DNA of 64,000 nt from JBBDIP01 sp050260675 (GTDB lineage: Bacteria; Bacillota; Sulfobacillia; Fermentithermobacillales; Fermentithermobacillaceae): positions 1-64,000 of the forward strand of contig JBLNCN010000004.1 of assembly GCA_050260675.1 (NCBI GenBank). The letters run 5' to 3'. Positions 42,991 to 51,534 of the stretch are shown in pieces (within the stretch, counting starts at the first letter, position 1; each line of letters begins with the position of its first letter). The notes beneath the pieces were generated by a model that did no database searches, had not been told where the DNA came from, and worked only from the letters and a program-made list of their open reading frames with translations. The translations under genes were made by a program, and so were the position numbers.

Positions 42991-44385
42991 TCAATTCAGG
43001 GGAAGCGATACCTTGCTGTACTCCTGACCGTCTTTCATGCTCACCAGGAAAAACTCCAGCATGGTGGGGGACTGGTCAGCGAAGAGGGCCGGATCGACGT
43101 GCAGACCCCAAAGCCCCCAACCCATCCCCTGCGTCGCGGTGACGTAGCTGAACAAGATGTCGCCTGCCACGCCTGCTATTCTCCAGTTTACGTTTGCCTC
43201 GAAAGCTGACGCAGCCCCAAGGGCGTACAGGCTGCCGCCATCCCACTCTGCGCCCTGAAGCGGGTTCATGCGGATGACATGCTTGAAGGTGGGATCGCTT
43301 GTCTCCGCCATCCCAAGCAGCCTAACGATCACGGTTGCAGCCTCGCCCCTGCTCAGACCCTCCATGGGGCGATAGGTCCCATCCGGGAAACCGGCGATGA
43401 AGCCGCGGTTGGCGCTCTCCTGGATAGCCGTCCTGTACTTCTCAGTAGCCGTGTTCAGGTCGGCGAAGACGGGCGCCGGGCTGACCTCCTGATAATCAAC
43501 CTCCGGATGCTGCTTCAAGTAGGCTGCTGAAGCAGTTACCAGCAACGCGGCCATTTCCCCACGAGGGATGACCTCGTCAGGTTTCAGGTTCTGGCCGTAG
43601 TCCGATGCTTTGATAAGGCCCGAAGCCAACGCCCTGCGGACATAGTCCTCATGCCACTTGCCCGTAACATCGGCGAAGGGGACGGCCTCACCCGATGCGT
43701 AAGGCAGTTTCAGTCCCTCCACCAGCATTTTGATGAACTCAGCGCGAGTCACCTTGTTGTCGGGCCTGTAAGTGCCGTCGGGGTACCCGTCCAGCACATC
43801 CCAGGCCATGAGGACGCCAACCGCGCCTCCGGACCAGTGCTGGTAGACGTCGTCCAGCACCTGGAACACGCTGCCGAAAACGCCCTCGGTGGAGAGGGGT
43901 TCCGTGATGTCCACGTGTCCGGCGAGGGAGTCCAGCTTCTCTCCGTTAACCAGGATCTGCACTGCAGTGACACCCTGGAATTGCCCCAGCGTCGCCACTA
44001 TGGCGGAAAGGATTGCAGCTTCGCCGCCGGAGCCGACGTTCGCACCCTTTATCTCAGGACTGAAATCCACGGTAGCCAGACCGTCCTTGATGGTAACGCC
44101 CAATACCTTGGTTTCCTTGGGAAGAGGCAGGAACGGACCGCCTGGATATCCGGCTATCAGGGCTTCCATAGAAGCCTTTGCCGGCGCATCGGTCTTGGGA
44201 ACGAGATGCCTAACCGGGTACACGAAGGACCCCAGTTTGGTGTAAAGCGGGAAATAGACCGTGAAATCCGTGTACTCGGGCTCGGCGGCCAGAGCAAGAC
44301 CGGCCGGCAGAGCGGCCATTGCCGCAGCCAGCATAACTACTGCAATCACAGCCGCTACAAAACGCCCAAGATGCGTGGTCTTCAA
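42991..44385 (-). CDS. Secreted GerMN-domain protein with S-layer homology repeats
   Basis: 464 residues from TTG behind AGAGGAG. Signal peptide (about 10-34, ending ALAAEP), then a GerMN/sporulation-type domain (about 38-170: VYFPLYTK, ASMEALIAG, GVTIKDGLATVDFS), then three SLH repeats (about 190-370) with GYPDGTYRPDNKVTRAEF and GFPDGTYRPMEGLSRGEAA, and a final ~90-residue unknown domain. SLH repeats bind secondary cell-wall polymers, so this protein is anchored outside. The pairing of GerMN with SLH repeats suggests a germination- or envelope-linked role. Confidence 0.88.
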   Translation of the reverse strand: MKTTHLGRFVAAVIAVVMLAAAMAALPAGLALAAEPEYTDFTVYFPLYTKLGSFVYPVRHLVPKTDAPAKASMEALIAGYPGGPFLPLPKETKVLGVTIKDGLATVDFSPEIKGANVGSGGEAAILSAIVATLGQFQGVTAVQILVNGEKLDSLAGHVDITEPLSTEGVFGSVFQVLDDVYQHWSGGAVGVLMAWDVLDGYPDGTYRPDNKVTRAEFIKMLVEGLKLPYASGEAVPFADVTGKWHEDYVRRALASGLIKASDYGQNLKPDEVIPRGEMAALLVTASAAYLKQHPEVDYQEVSPAPVFADLNTATEKYRTAIQESANRGFIAGFPDGTYRPMEGLSRGEAATVIVRLLGMAETSDPTFKHVIRMNPLQGAEWDGGSLYALGAASAFEANVNWRIAGVAGDILFSYVTATQGMGWGLWGLHVDPALFADQSPTMLEFFLVSMKDGQEYSKVSLPLN

Positions 44386-44469
44386 TAGCAGCAGCTCCTC
44401 TCGGAAAGGAAAACGTCCTGGAAATGTCCTTCACTATTAGGACGGTGACCAGGACTATCGGGTTCCAGT

Positions 44470-44512
44470 CAGAAAATGTAAAAGCCGGGTCGCCACAATG
44501 GACGGCCCGGCT
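44470..44512 (-). terminator. Terminator after the 81-residue protein gene
   Basis: AGCCGGG (44483-44489) and CCCGGCT (44506-44512) form a stem; on the minus strand it is followed by TTTTACATTTTCTG. It closes the small gene that ends at 44527. Confidence 0.75.
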
Positions 44513-44526
44513 GCATCACCGTGCGC

Positions 44527-44772
44527 CTACCTGCAGGCGGCGTCGGACTGCAGTCCAACCAAGCACCGGTATTCCTCGGAGATCTTAAGGATGGAATCAA
44601 GCTGTTCCTGCACGTCGGGAGCCTTGAAAAGCTCCTTCATCCTTTGGGCGCCCCAAGCGGCGTCTGCAAGATCCCCAATAAACCTCTGGATTTCTCCGTA
44701 CTCAAGACCCAAAATCGATGCCAGTCTCGACAGCGCCTTGTCGTAGCTTTGCCTGAGGCTGTCTAGTTGCAC
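44527..44772 (-). CDS. Small helical protein, family copy A
   Basis: 81 residues, all-helical by eye, no membrane segment. SYDKALSRLASILGLEYGEI, KELFKAPDVQEQLDSIL and ISEEYRCLVG align along their length with the protein at 48787-49029, so both belong to one small family. Function unknown. It lies 94 nt downstream of copA on the same strand and ends at a terminator. Confidence 0.75.
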   Translation of the reverse strand: MQLDSLRQSYDKALSRLASILGLEYGEIQRFIGDLADAAWGAQRMKELFKAPDVQEQLDSILKISEEYRCLVGLQSDAACR

Positions 44773-44866
44773 GGTGCCCTCACCTCACGTCAGCCTTGCC
44801 GATGTCATCAACGATAACATCGCACATTTGGCGCCGCGGTACATGCGGTTTCACCTTAAACCGCCA

Positions 44867-47503
44867 TTAAGGATTCCTCAAATTGGGCCGTACGTTCACG
44901 CGCCTCAGCAAGTTCGCGTTGGTCACAACACTGATGGAGCTGGTCGCCATGGCGATCTCGGCCATAACCGGATGGAGCAGTCCCAGGATGGCCAGTGGGA
45001 TCATAACCAGGTTGTAGAAGAACGCCCAGAACAGGTTCTGCCGTATCTTCTTGAAGGTCGCCCTGGAAAGCTTCACGGCCGTAACCACGCCCGATAGGTC
45101 GCCGCGGACCAGAGTCACGTCCGAGGACTCAATGGCGATATCCGTTCCGGTACCGATCGCGATGCCGACGTCGGCCTGGGTGAGGGCGGGCGCGTCATTA
45201 ATCCCGTCCCCAACCATGGCCACAAGGCCATGCCTGCTCTGGAGTTTCTGTATCTCCTCTGCCTTTCCGCCGGGAAGGACCTCGGCAAGCACGTGAGTGA
45301 TGCCCACCTTGGCCGCGATGGCGTCGGCGGTACGTTGGTTGTCTCCTGTAATCATGGCGGTATCCAGGCCGAGGTCACGGAGCTCCCTTATGGCCGCAAT
45401 GGAATCTTCCTTGAGGGGGTCCGCAACAGCCACGATGCCCGCTACCTTGCCGTCCTCGGCGACAATGACCGCGGTCTTGGCCTCCCCCTCCAAACGCCTC
45501 AGATCGCCTTCGAGAGCGTCAAGGTCGGGCCGGGCGACGCCGCCCTCGCCCATCAGCTTCCGGCTGCCAACCAGAACTCGCTTGCCCTCTAGGAGCGCTC
45601 TGACTCCTTTTCCCGGTATAGCCTCGAAGTCGTCTATGCCGTGCAGAGAGAGCCCCCTCTCCTTTGCCCCCTGGACAATAGCCGCGCCGAGCGGGTGCTC
45701 GGATCCGGCTTCGACGGACGCTGCCAGGACAAGCACACGCTCTTCTGTGAACCCGCCCCGGGGCACAACGTCCGTCACCTCGGGCTTTCCTTTGGTGATC
45801 GTCCCGGTCTTGTCGAAGACCACTACCTTAACGTCCCGCATGGTCTGAATAGCGGCGCCGTGCCTCACCAGCACGCCGTTCTCCGCTCCCATCCCGCTCC
45901 CTACCATGAGCGCCGTAGGCGTTGCGAGCCCGAGGGCACACGGACATGCGATGACCAGAACCGCTATGGTTGCCGAAAGCGCGAGGGTCACGGTGCCCAG
46001 AGTGGGGTCCACCCACGGCAGGTACGCTGCTGCCGCGGAGATTACGGCCTGCATGGCATTGGGGGCCAGAAGCCATAGAAGGAGGGTTCCAGTGGCGATG
46101 GCGAGGACCGAAGGGACGAACACGGAGGTGATCTTGTCGGCGAACGCCTGGATCGGCACTTTCGTGCCCTGCGCCTCTTCCACCAGTTTGATGACCTGAG
46201 CGAGGAACGTATCCCTGCCGACCTTAGTGGCTTTTACCTTGATGAGACCGTTTTGGTTCACGGTAGCGCCGATGACCTGGTCGCCGACCTCTTTTTTGAC
46301 AGGCATGGACTCTCCGGTCGCCATGGATTCGTCCACGCTGGTACGGCCGTCGATCACTTCGCCGTCTGTCGGTATCTTCTCGCCGGGACGGATCACTATC
46401 ACGTCGCCCGGCTTCAAGTCTTCAATCGAAACCTCCCGCTCCTCGCCGCCAACCAATATGCGGGCAGTCTTGGCCCCCAGTTGAATGAGTTTGCGGATCG
46501 CCTGGGAAGCGCGCCCCTTGGCCGTTTCCTCGATGTACCTCCCGGTCAGATGGAAAGCCATGATCATCGCAGATACACCCGCGTAATCGGCTATGGGGGC
46601 GAAGAAACTGACCGGCCCTGTGATAAAAGCAACGCCGGTGCCCATGGCTATGAGGACGTCCATATTGGCGCTACCGTGAGTGACCGCCCTGTAGGCGGTG
46701 CTGAACGTGCGGCGCCCGAACACGAACAACGGAGGGATCGCCAGCACGATCATGCCGGCATGCATGACCATCATGTTAGGCCAGGAGATCCCGAAGAACA
46801 TCTCGGGGATCATCCAGAGGATGATGGGCAGCGTGAATGCCCACGCGCCCCACATGCGGGAGCGAGCGCCGCGGACCTTACGTTCGTCCTCGTCGACTTC
46901 TGGAGCGGCCGCCATGCCAACGGCACTGCCTGCTGCTGCCCCTGCGGCAGCCCCAATCGGACCTCCAACGGCAGCTCCGATAGCCGCTCCGGCCGCCGCG
47001 CCTTTCAGGGCGACCGGCGCTTCTTCGCCCTCCATGCCCTCCAGGTCGTAGCCGGAATTGTGGACAATCTTCTCGAGTTTCCCGCGGTCTATCAGCGCAG
47101 GGTCGAACTCGACGACGGCCTTTTCGGTGGCGATGTTCACGCTGGCCGAGTGGATCCCTTGAGCTTTTCGGAGGGCCTTCTCAACCGTGGCCGCGCAACT
47201 GGCACAGGTCATACCACCGATGCTAAGGGTTGCCTTGCGCCTTTGCTCCTTCAGTTTTCCCTCCTTCGCCTTGTCCTCCTTCACATCGTATCCCGCATTC
47301 CGGACCACCTGAGCCAGCCCCTGCCTGTCAGTCTTCTCCGGATCGTACTCTACGTAAGCCTTCTCGACGGCGAAGTTGACCGTCGCGCTGCTCACGCCAT
47401 GAGCCTTCTTAAGCGCGTTCTCGATTGCCTGGGCGCAGGCTGCGCAGCTCATGCCCTCCAGTTCGAGAACCGCTTTCTCTTCCTTGACCGCAACGTTAGG
47501 CAT
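44867..47503 (-). CDS. copA: Copper-exporting P1B-type ATPase with glycine-zipper linker
   Basis: 878 residues from ATG 47503 (GGAGGT seven bases upstream; ATG 47578 is less likely). Two N-terminal HMA domains with GMSCAACA and GMTCASCA bind Cu(I). The transmembrane metal site is IACPCALGLATP (CPC), the phosphorylation site FDKTGTITKGKP, then the HP motif (SEHPLG) and GDGINDAPALTQAD. Between HMA2 and the first membrane helix is an unusual Gly/Ala stretch (AAAGAAIGAAVGGPIGAAAG and on, about 165-195) resembling a glycine zipper. An operator-like palindrome lies in its promoter. Confidence 0.96.
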   Translation of the reverse strand: MPNVAVKEEKAVLELEGMSCAACAQAIENALKKAHGVSSATVNFAVEKAYVEYDPEKTDRQGLAQVVRNAGYDVKEDKAKEGKLKEQRRKATLSIGGMTCASCAATVEKALRKAQGIHSASVNIATEKAVVEFDPALIDRGKLEKIVHNSGYDLEGMEGEEAPVALKGAAAGAAIGAAVGGPIGAAAGAAAGSAVGMAAAPEVDEDERKVRGARSRMWGAWAFTLPIILWMIPEMFFGISWPNMMVMHAGMIVLAIPPLFVFGRRTFSTAYRAVTHGSANMDVLIAMGTGVAFITGPVSFFAPIADYAGVSAMIMAFHLTGRYIEETAKGRASQAIRKLIQLGAKTARILVGGEEREVSIEDLKPGDVIVIRPGEKIPTDGEVIDGRTSVDESMATGESMPVKKEVGDQVIGATVNQNGLIKVKATKVGRDTFLAQVIKLVEEAQGTKVPIQAFADKITSVFVPSVLAIATGTLLLWLLAPNAMQAVISAAAAYLPWVDPTLGTVTLALSATIAVLVIACPCALGLATPTALMVGSGMGAENGVLVRHGAAIQTMRDVKVVVFDKTGTITKGKPEVTDVVPRGGFTEERVLVLAASVEAGSEHPLGAAIVQGAKERGLSLHGIDDFEAIPGKGVRALLEGKRVLVGSRKLMGEGGVARPDLDALEGDLRRLEGEAKTAVIVAEDGKVAGIVAVADPLKEDSIAAIRELRDLGLDTAMITGDNQRTADAIAAKVGITHVLAEVLPGGKAEEIQKLQSRHGLVAMVGDGINDAPALTQADVGIAIGTGTDIAIESSDVTLVRGDLSGVVTAVKLSRATFKKIRQNLFWAFFYNLVMIPLAILGLLHPVMAEIAMATSSISVVTNANLLRRVNVRPNLRNP

Positions 47504-47630
47504 GTCCTCGACCTCCACGTGTAGGCCTCCCCTCGATCGGCGGGAGGTATGTAGCCGCTTCTCCGGGTTTCCTGCCATCTACATTGTCTCCCTCTCTAAC
47601 TCGTCGGTGGATGTAAACTCGTCCTACTAC

Positions 47631-47659
47631 GTTATATACTACTACACAGTGTAGCACAC
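47631..47659 (-). promoter_or_regulatory. copA promoter with 13-bp palindrome
   Basis: On the minus strand TATAAC (47631-47636) is a -10 candidate. CTACACAGTGTAG (47642-47654), a perfect odd palindrome resembling but not identical to the CopY box TACANNTGTA, falls in the spacer upstream of it. The -35 is weak. Position and dyad suggest copper-responsive control. Confidence 0.5.
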
Positions 47660-47776
47660 CCGGTCTATGGTTGTTGCGAGAGAAGTTCGTCCAGAGGCGT
47701 AAAAACACCGGGATGAGACAGCCGAGGCTTCGTTGCCGCGCGGCGGAGTTCCGCTCTAAGAAGCAACGCCTCCGGT

Positions 47777-48754
47777 CTAGCCAAGCAGAGACTTCAGCCG
47801 CAGGGAGGCCTGGTAGACCTCGTTTCGTGAAGCGCCGGTCTCTACGGTCACCAGCAGGGTGGCTTCCTTAAGGGTACAGCCCCGCTCCACCATGGCTTTG
47901 ACTAGCAGGGCTTCCAGAGGGATGTTAGTCGGGGACTCAGCGCCCCGAGAGTCCCTGGTTGAGGTGGCTCCCGGGGCTTCCCCGCCGACGTTCGCACGCA
48001 AGGCCGGTGAGCCGTCGTCTTGCCCGAGATGCACCACCACGGTGTATTCCCCGCGCTCGGCGTTGGGATCTGCCTCCAGAGCAGCCACCACCTCGGATAT
48101 GGGCCCGTAGTAGGATCTCTCGTGAACCTTTGTCAGTTCACAGCAGAAAGAGACCTTCGCATCCGGCATCTCCCGCAAAAGTGCGTCTGCCAGCGCCTTT
48201 ATTCGCTTGGGAGACTCGTAGACTACAAAGGTGGATATCCCCTGCTCCCGTACCCTGCGCAAGGCTGCGCGCAGGTCGCGGGCTGTTCTCGGCAAAAACC
48301 CGAGGAAGGTGAACTCCCTGGAGGGCAAGCCTGACACCGATACCGCAGTGGCGATGGCGGAGGGCCCGCTGACCCCAAATACCGGTATCCCGGCTTCCCG
48401 CGCGGCCCTGACGATCTCGACGCCAGGGTCCGATATGCACGGCGTCCCTGCATCGCTCACTATGGCCACGGAGATCCCCTCTGCCAGGATCCGCTCTATG
48501 ACCTCGCTCGCCCGACCCTTCTCGTTGAACTTGTGGAAAGAGAGCATTGGGACCTCAATGCCGAAATGCTGGAGGAGCCCCTTGGTGTGGCGAGTGTCCT
48601 CGGCCAGGACCAGGCGGACGGACCTCAGGGTTTCCAGGGCCCGAGGTGAAATGTCGGATAGGTTGCCGATAGGGGTGGCAACCACGTAGAGGCTGCCGGG
48701 CTCAACAGCTGATGGGTGCCGGGGCTGCCCTGATTTTGTCCCTTCATGCGTCAC
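47777..48754 (-). CDS. rsmI: 16S rRNA (cytidine(1402)-2'-O)-methyltransferase
   Basis: Methylates C1402 in the 16S decoding centre. 325 residues. The tetrapyrrole-methylase fold is evident: LYVVATPIGNLSDISPRAL, LAEDTRHTKGLL, VAIVSDAGTPCISDPG and VFGVSGPSAIATAVSVSGL. The C-terminal extension (about 270-325, PLEALLVKAMVERGCTLKEA) is the usual helical tail. It lies 33 nt downstream of the second small helical gene. Confidence 0.96.
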   Translation of the reverse strand: MTHEGTKSGQPRHPSAVEPGSLYVVATPIGNLSDISPRALETLRSVRLVLAEDTRHTKGLLQHFGIEVPMLSFHKFNEKGRASEVIERILAEGISVAIVSDAGTPCISDPGVEIVRAAREAGIPVFGVSGPSAIATAVSVSGLPSREFTFLGFLPRTARDLRAALRRVREQGISTFVVYESPKRIKALADALLREMPDAKVSFCCELTKVHERSYYGPISEVVAALEADPNAERGEYTVVVHLGQDDGSPALRANVGGEAPGATSTRDSRGAESPTNIPLEALLVKAMVERGCTLKEATLLVTVETGASRNEVYQASLRLKSLLG

Positions 48755-48786
48755 CGGGCTGCCCTCCCCTGTCCGTCCTCAGAACC

Positions 48787-49029
48787 TCACTTATTAGTCT
48801 CCCCGGGAAGCGCTTGGAACTCCTGGGATATCAGGATGACATCCTGCAAGGTCTCGTTGATCTGAGGGTTCCGGAAGAACCCAACGATCTTCGCGGCTCG
48901 ATCTTTCGCCGCTCCGATGTCGCCGAACATGCCTTTTACCTCGGCGTACTCCAGTTCCAATGCGGCAGCCAGCCTGTGGAGAGCTTGTTCGTATTGTGCG
49001 CATAGTGTAGCACGGTCAAGTTTGTGCAT
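48787..49029 (-). CDS. Small helical protein, family copy B
   Basis: 80 residues, all helical. QYEQALHRLAAALELEYAEV, GFFRNPQINETLQDVI and ISQEFQALPG match the protein at 44527-44772 position by position (about one third identical by eye). No known motif, membrane helix or metal site. It is directly upstream of rsmI. The two copies flank the copA-rsmI segment, suggesting an old segmental duplication or separate regulatory roles. Confidence 0.75.
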   Translation of the reverse strand: MHKLDRATLCAQYEQALHRLAAALELEYAEVKGMFGDIGAAKDRAAKIVGFFRNPQINETLQDVILISQEFQALPGETNK

Positions 49030-49161
49030 CGTGACCTCTCCGCTTCTAGCGCGCGCCCAGCCGTTCTATGTCTGACTATCGGCTTTCTACAAGGCGTCTC
49101 GGGGATCCTGCATATGACGTAGCGCCTTTGGGCCGCGGGCTCCCGGCGACCGCCATGCTCT

Positions 49162-49551
49162 TCACTTCAGCGCATCCTCGATGGCAAGCAGGATCGCGTA
49201 ACTGCTCATCGTGGCTCCGCTGACAGCATCAACCTTGATTGACTGAGCTGCGAGGACCTTCCCGATGACCCCTTCACCGGCAGCACCTTGCCCGTTTCTA
49301 TGCCTTACCAAATTCACGCTCGTGATCACGTGGTTCTTTACCGTCACATCGACGTCGACGATGACCGGTCCAGTGTCGTAGTGGCCGGAGTAGGTCCCAT
49401 CCTCCACCCTGCCTAGATCTACATCCACTTTGCCTATGCGGTTCATGGCATCAGCCTGGTATCGCTTGAGCTTCGCAAGGATGGGCACCATAAAAACGGC
49501 CACAGCCAGGACAACCAACCCCAGGACAATGAATAAGGGACGGACTCTCAT
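49162..49551 (-). CDS. Membrane-anchored FMN-binding domain protein
   Basis: 129 residues. One N-terminal helix (about 6-25) anchors a domain with GTYSGHYDTGPVIVDVDVTV and the C-terminal VDAVSGATMSSYAILLAIEDAL. SGATMSS fits the flavinylation motif in which Thr carries FMN covalently (RnfG/NqrC, FMN_bind family). It would act in extracytoplasmic electron transfer; an ApbE flavin transferase is needed and is not in the window. Confidence 0.87.
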   Translation of the reverse strand: MRVRPLFIVLGLVVLAVAVFMVPILAKLKRYQADAMNRIGKVDVDLGRVEDGTYSGHYDTGPVIVDVDVTVKNHVITSVNLVRHRNGQGAAGEGVIGKVLAAQSIKVDAVSGATMSSYAILLAIEDALK

Positions 49552-49698
49552 GAGATTTCCTCCTAACCGCTCGTCACAAAGTTGGGGACGACTAGTCCTA
49601 CACCTTCTAGCCTCCGGCCGTCAAGGGCAGGCGTCACAAGAAACTAGTTTACATAACACGCATATTATGGGTGGAGCCATGCTTTAGGAGGTGACACA

Positions 49699-49986
49699 AT
49701 GAGCGAGAAACAGCCCGAGGCGATGCAGGGGTTCCCGCAGTGGCCGGGGCAGCAACCCGAGGCCTACCAGTTCTTTTTCCCGTCTCCCTTCTTCCTCCCG
49801 TTCCCGTTCCTGTTCAGGGTCCCGCCCAGATTCTTCATCGGTTTCCTGCCGAGACGGCGGCGGCGCCGGTTTGACGTGGAGGGACAGGATGAAGCGATGG
49901 GTTGGTGCATCAGATGCATCGCTGAGAACGAGTACGCCTACATGAGAGGAATGGGTTTTCCGGAGGTTGAGATCGAGGCGGAGTAA
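49699..49986 (+). CDS. Small Phe/Pro-rich protein, unknown
   Basis: 95 residues from ATG with a perfect AGGAGGTG, so it is surely translated. After a Gln/Pro N-terminus comes an extraordinary Phe/Pro run (FFFPSPFFLPFPFLFRVPPRFF, about 25-46 in two pieces), an RRRRRR cluster (52-57), then an acidic C-terminus with a CxxC pair (GWCIRC). Not recognised. The aromatic-proline block may insert into a membrane or assemble like spore-coat proteins. It stands alone and has its own terminator. Confidence 0.75.
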   Translation: MSEKQPEAMQGFPQWPGQQPEAYQFFFPSPFFLPFPFLFRVPPRFFIGFLPRRRRRRFDVEGQDEAMGWCIRCIAENEYAYMRGMGFPEVEIEAE

Positions 49987-50015
49987 ACCGGGCAGCGGCC
50001 CCAACATGAAGCCCC

Positions 50016-50054
50016 TGGTCGCCGAATTGGGCGTCAGGGGCTTTGTGGGTGTCG
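50016..50054 (+). terminator. Terminator after the Phe/Pro-rich gene
   Basis: AAGCCCCTG and CAGGGGCTT form a nine-base-pair stem around a ~16-base loop, followed by TGTGGGTG (no long U-run). It lies about 30 nt after the stop codon. Confidence 0.6.
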
Positions 50055-50087
50055 CCGGAGGCTGCTCCCGGTTCTATCGATTCAGCC

Positions 50088-50687
50088 CTATTCGATCAGG
50101 CTGAGCCAGTCCTTGAGCAGGAACTGGAACCGGCCGATTAGGAGGGAGAGCCTGCCCATGGCAGCGTTTCCGAATGAGGCGCCGAAGGTGACCATCATGG
50201 TCCACCGCCCGACCGCGGGAAGCCAGGAAACAGCTTTAGGCTGCTTGTACACAAAGAAGAAATACCAGATGGTGCTAATCACACCCAAGCCAAAGAGCAC
50301 GTTGCTCACTGTGTTCAACGGAAGAAACGTGGCTTTGATCTGGTCCAGGAACTGCGCCTGGACGGCTCCCTTGATGCCAAGCCCAGCGCCGACCCCGGTA
50401 AGGAGCGCGATCGGGATCCTGCTGAGCCACGCTGCCTTATTCCAGTATCTCGTGTAGAGGGCACATCCAAGGAGGACCGGCACTATCAGCAGGCCTTTGC
50501 CACCCTGGATCGGAGGAGTTACGGCGGTGGTCTTTACATTGTTGATGCCCAGCACCAAAGCATGACCGGCGCTCATGCCGATGAACAGGTGCTCGAAGAA
50601 CCTGTAGTAGAAGTTCTCTTTGATGAGAAGGCTCATCATGGCCAGCGTACCCAGAGCAGCCAACCAGATTCCGACCGTCGCGCTCAC
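50088..50687 (-). CDS. Membrane protein D of a four-gene membrane operon
   Basis: 199 residues from GTG 50687, whose GTGA overlaps the stop of the previous gene; AGGGGGGC lies nine bases upstream. About six hydrophobic segments, for example GIWLAALGTLAMMSLLI, EHLFIGMSAGHALVLGI, IPIALLTGVGAGLGIKGAV and NVLFGLGVISTIWYFFFVY. No recognised family. As the last gene of a tight operon it is probably a subunit of the same complex as its neighbours. Confidence 0.75.
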   Translation of the reverse strand: MSATVGIWLAALGTLAMMSLLIKENFYYRFFEHLFIGMSAGHALVLGINNVKTTAVTPPIQGGKGLLIVPVLLGCALYTRYWNKAAWLSRIPIALLTGVGAGLGIKGAVQAQFLDQIKATFLPLNTVSNVLFGLGVISTIWYFFFVYKQPKAVSWLPAVGRWTMMVTFGASFGNAAMGRLSLLIGRFQFLLKDWLSLIE

Positions 50688-51529
50688 TTTTTCGCGCCCC
50701 CCTTCGCCTTCCGCGTAGCGTACAGCGCCAAGTTTCCGAGCGTTATGAAGCCGATGATGACCAGATGCGAAATGGACTGCGCATCCATCCCCGCCACCGC
50801 GCTCCCCGGCTTCTCCACTAGTTTCTCGTACTCGGCGCCCGAACGGAGGCCGGACAGAAGCCCATCGATCTGCTTCGCCTGCAAGTAGGGCATATTGGCG
50901 GGACTCATGACGGTCACCACGTAAAGAATGAGAGGTACGGCGTACTCGGTCCGCACGACCCTGACCCACGCGGCGGTGTTGGCTCCGTCAACCGGTCCTA
51001 TGTTGAAGGAGATGGCGAGGTCGAAGTCCTTGATGGTCTTGATCGAGGACATCAGCGACAGGCTTCCGATTCCGGCGCCCGCAAAGTCGGTCTTGAGGAC
51101 CTGCCCTACATCCCTGCACAGAGCCGAGAGGCCACTCTCGCCTCCACTGACGAACCCGAGGTTCACGTAGTCCGTCCCGTACGCCTTGCCCCTGTTTTCA
51201 TACACTTTCAGCGTCTGTTCCGCGAACATGGGACCCTCGGTCGTCGACGCGATCGCCACGACCCTGGCGTTCTTCTGCGCCAAGTGGTGGAGGATCGCCT
51301 TAACCCCCGCTTCCAGCTCTGCTACGCCTCCGGACGAATAGTCGTATCCCAAGAGGACGTTGGCGCCTTCCGGCAAGCGGTCTATCCGGTCGAACACCTG
51401 ACGGGATTCGACGCTGATCCCCAGCGGGAGGCCAAGGGGGCTCAGTAGCGGCACCACGATGGATATGGCCAATAGCAGGTAGACCAACCTCGAATCCAAT
51501 CGCTCCAGACTCCCAAGCACTGCGCTCAC
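50684..51529 (-). CDS. Membrane-anchored protein C of a four-gene membrane operon
   Basis: 281 residues. One N-terminal helix (about 14-36), a soluble alpha/beta domain (about 40-235) and a C-terminal helix (about 253-273). The soluble part has NVLLGYDYSSGGVAELEAG, NARVVAIASTTEGPMFAEQ and YENRGKAYGTDYVNLGFVSG. NARVVAIAS and the following Tyr-x-Glu, Gly-Lys and Asp-Tyr/Met positions match protein A of the operon (DARLIATAC, SYVEEGKG, ETDM), suggesting a shared fold. It starts 5 nt after gene B ends and overlaps gene D. Side of the membrane is unknown. Confidence 0.75.
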   Translation of the reverse strand: MSAVLGSLERLDSRLVYLLLAISIVVPLLSPLGLPLGISVESRQVFDRIDRLPEGANVLLGYDYSSGGVAELEAGVKAILHHLAQKNARVVAIASTTEGPMFAEQTLKVYENRGKAYGTDYVNLGFVSGGESGLSALCRDVGQVLKTDFAGAGIGSLSLMSSIKTIKDFDLAISFNIGPVDGANTAAWVRVVRTEYAVPLILYVVTVMSPANMPYLQAKQIDGLLSGLRSGAEYEKLVEKPGSAVAGMDAQSISHLVIIGFITLGNLALYATRKAKGGAKK

Positions 51530-51534
51530 CTCCC

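Noticed and set aside
46253..47524. Long open frame opposite copA
   Set aside because: Antisense shadow; His/Asp/Gly-rich composition reflects codons of copA.
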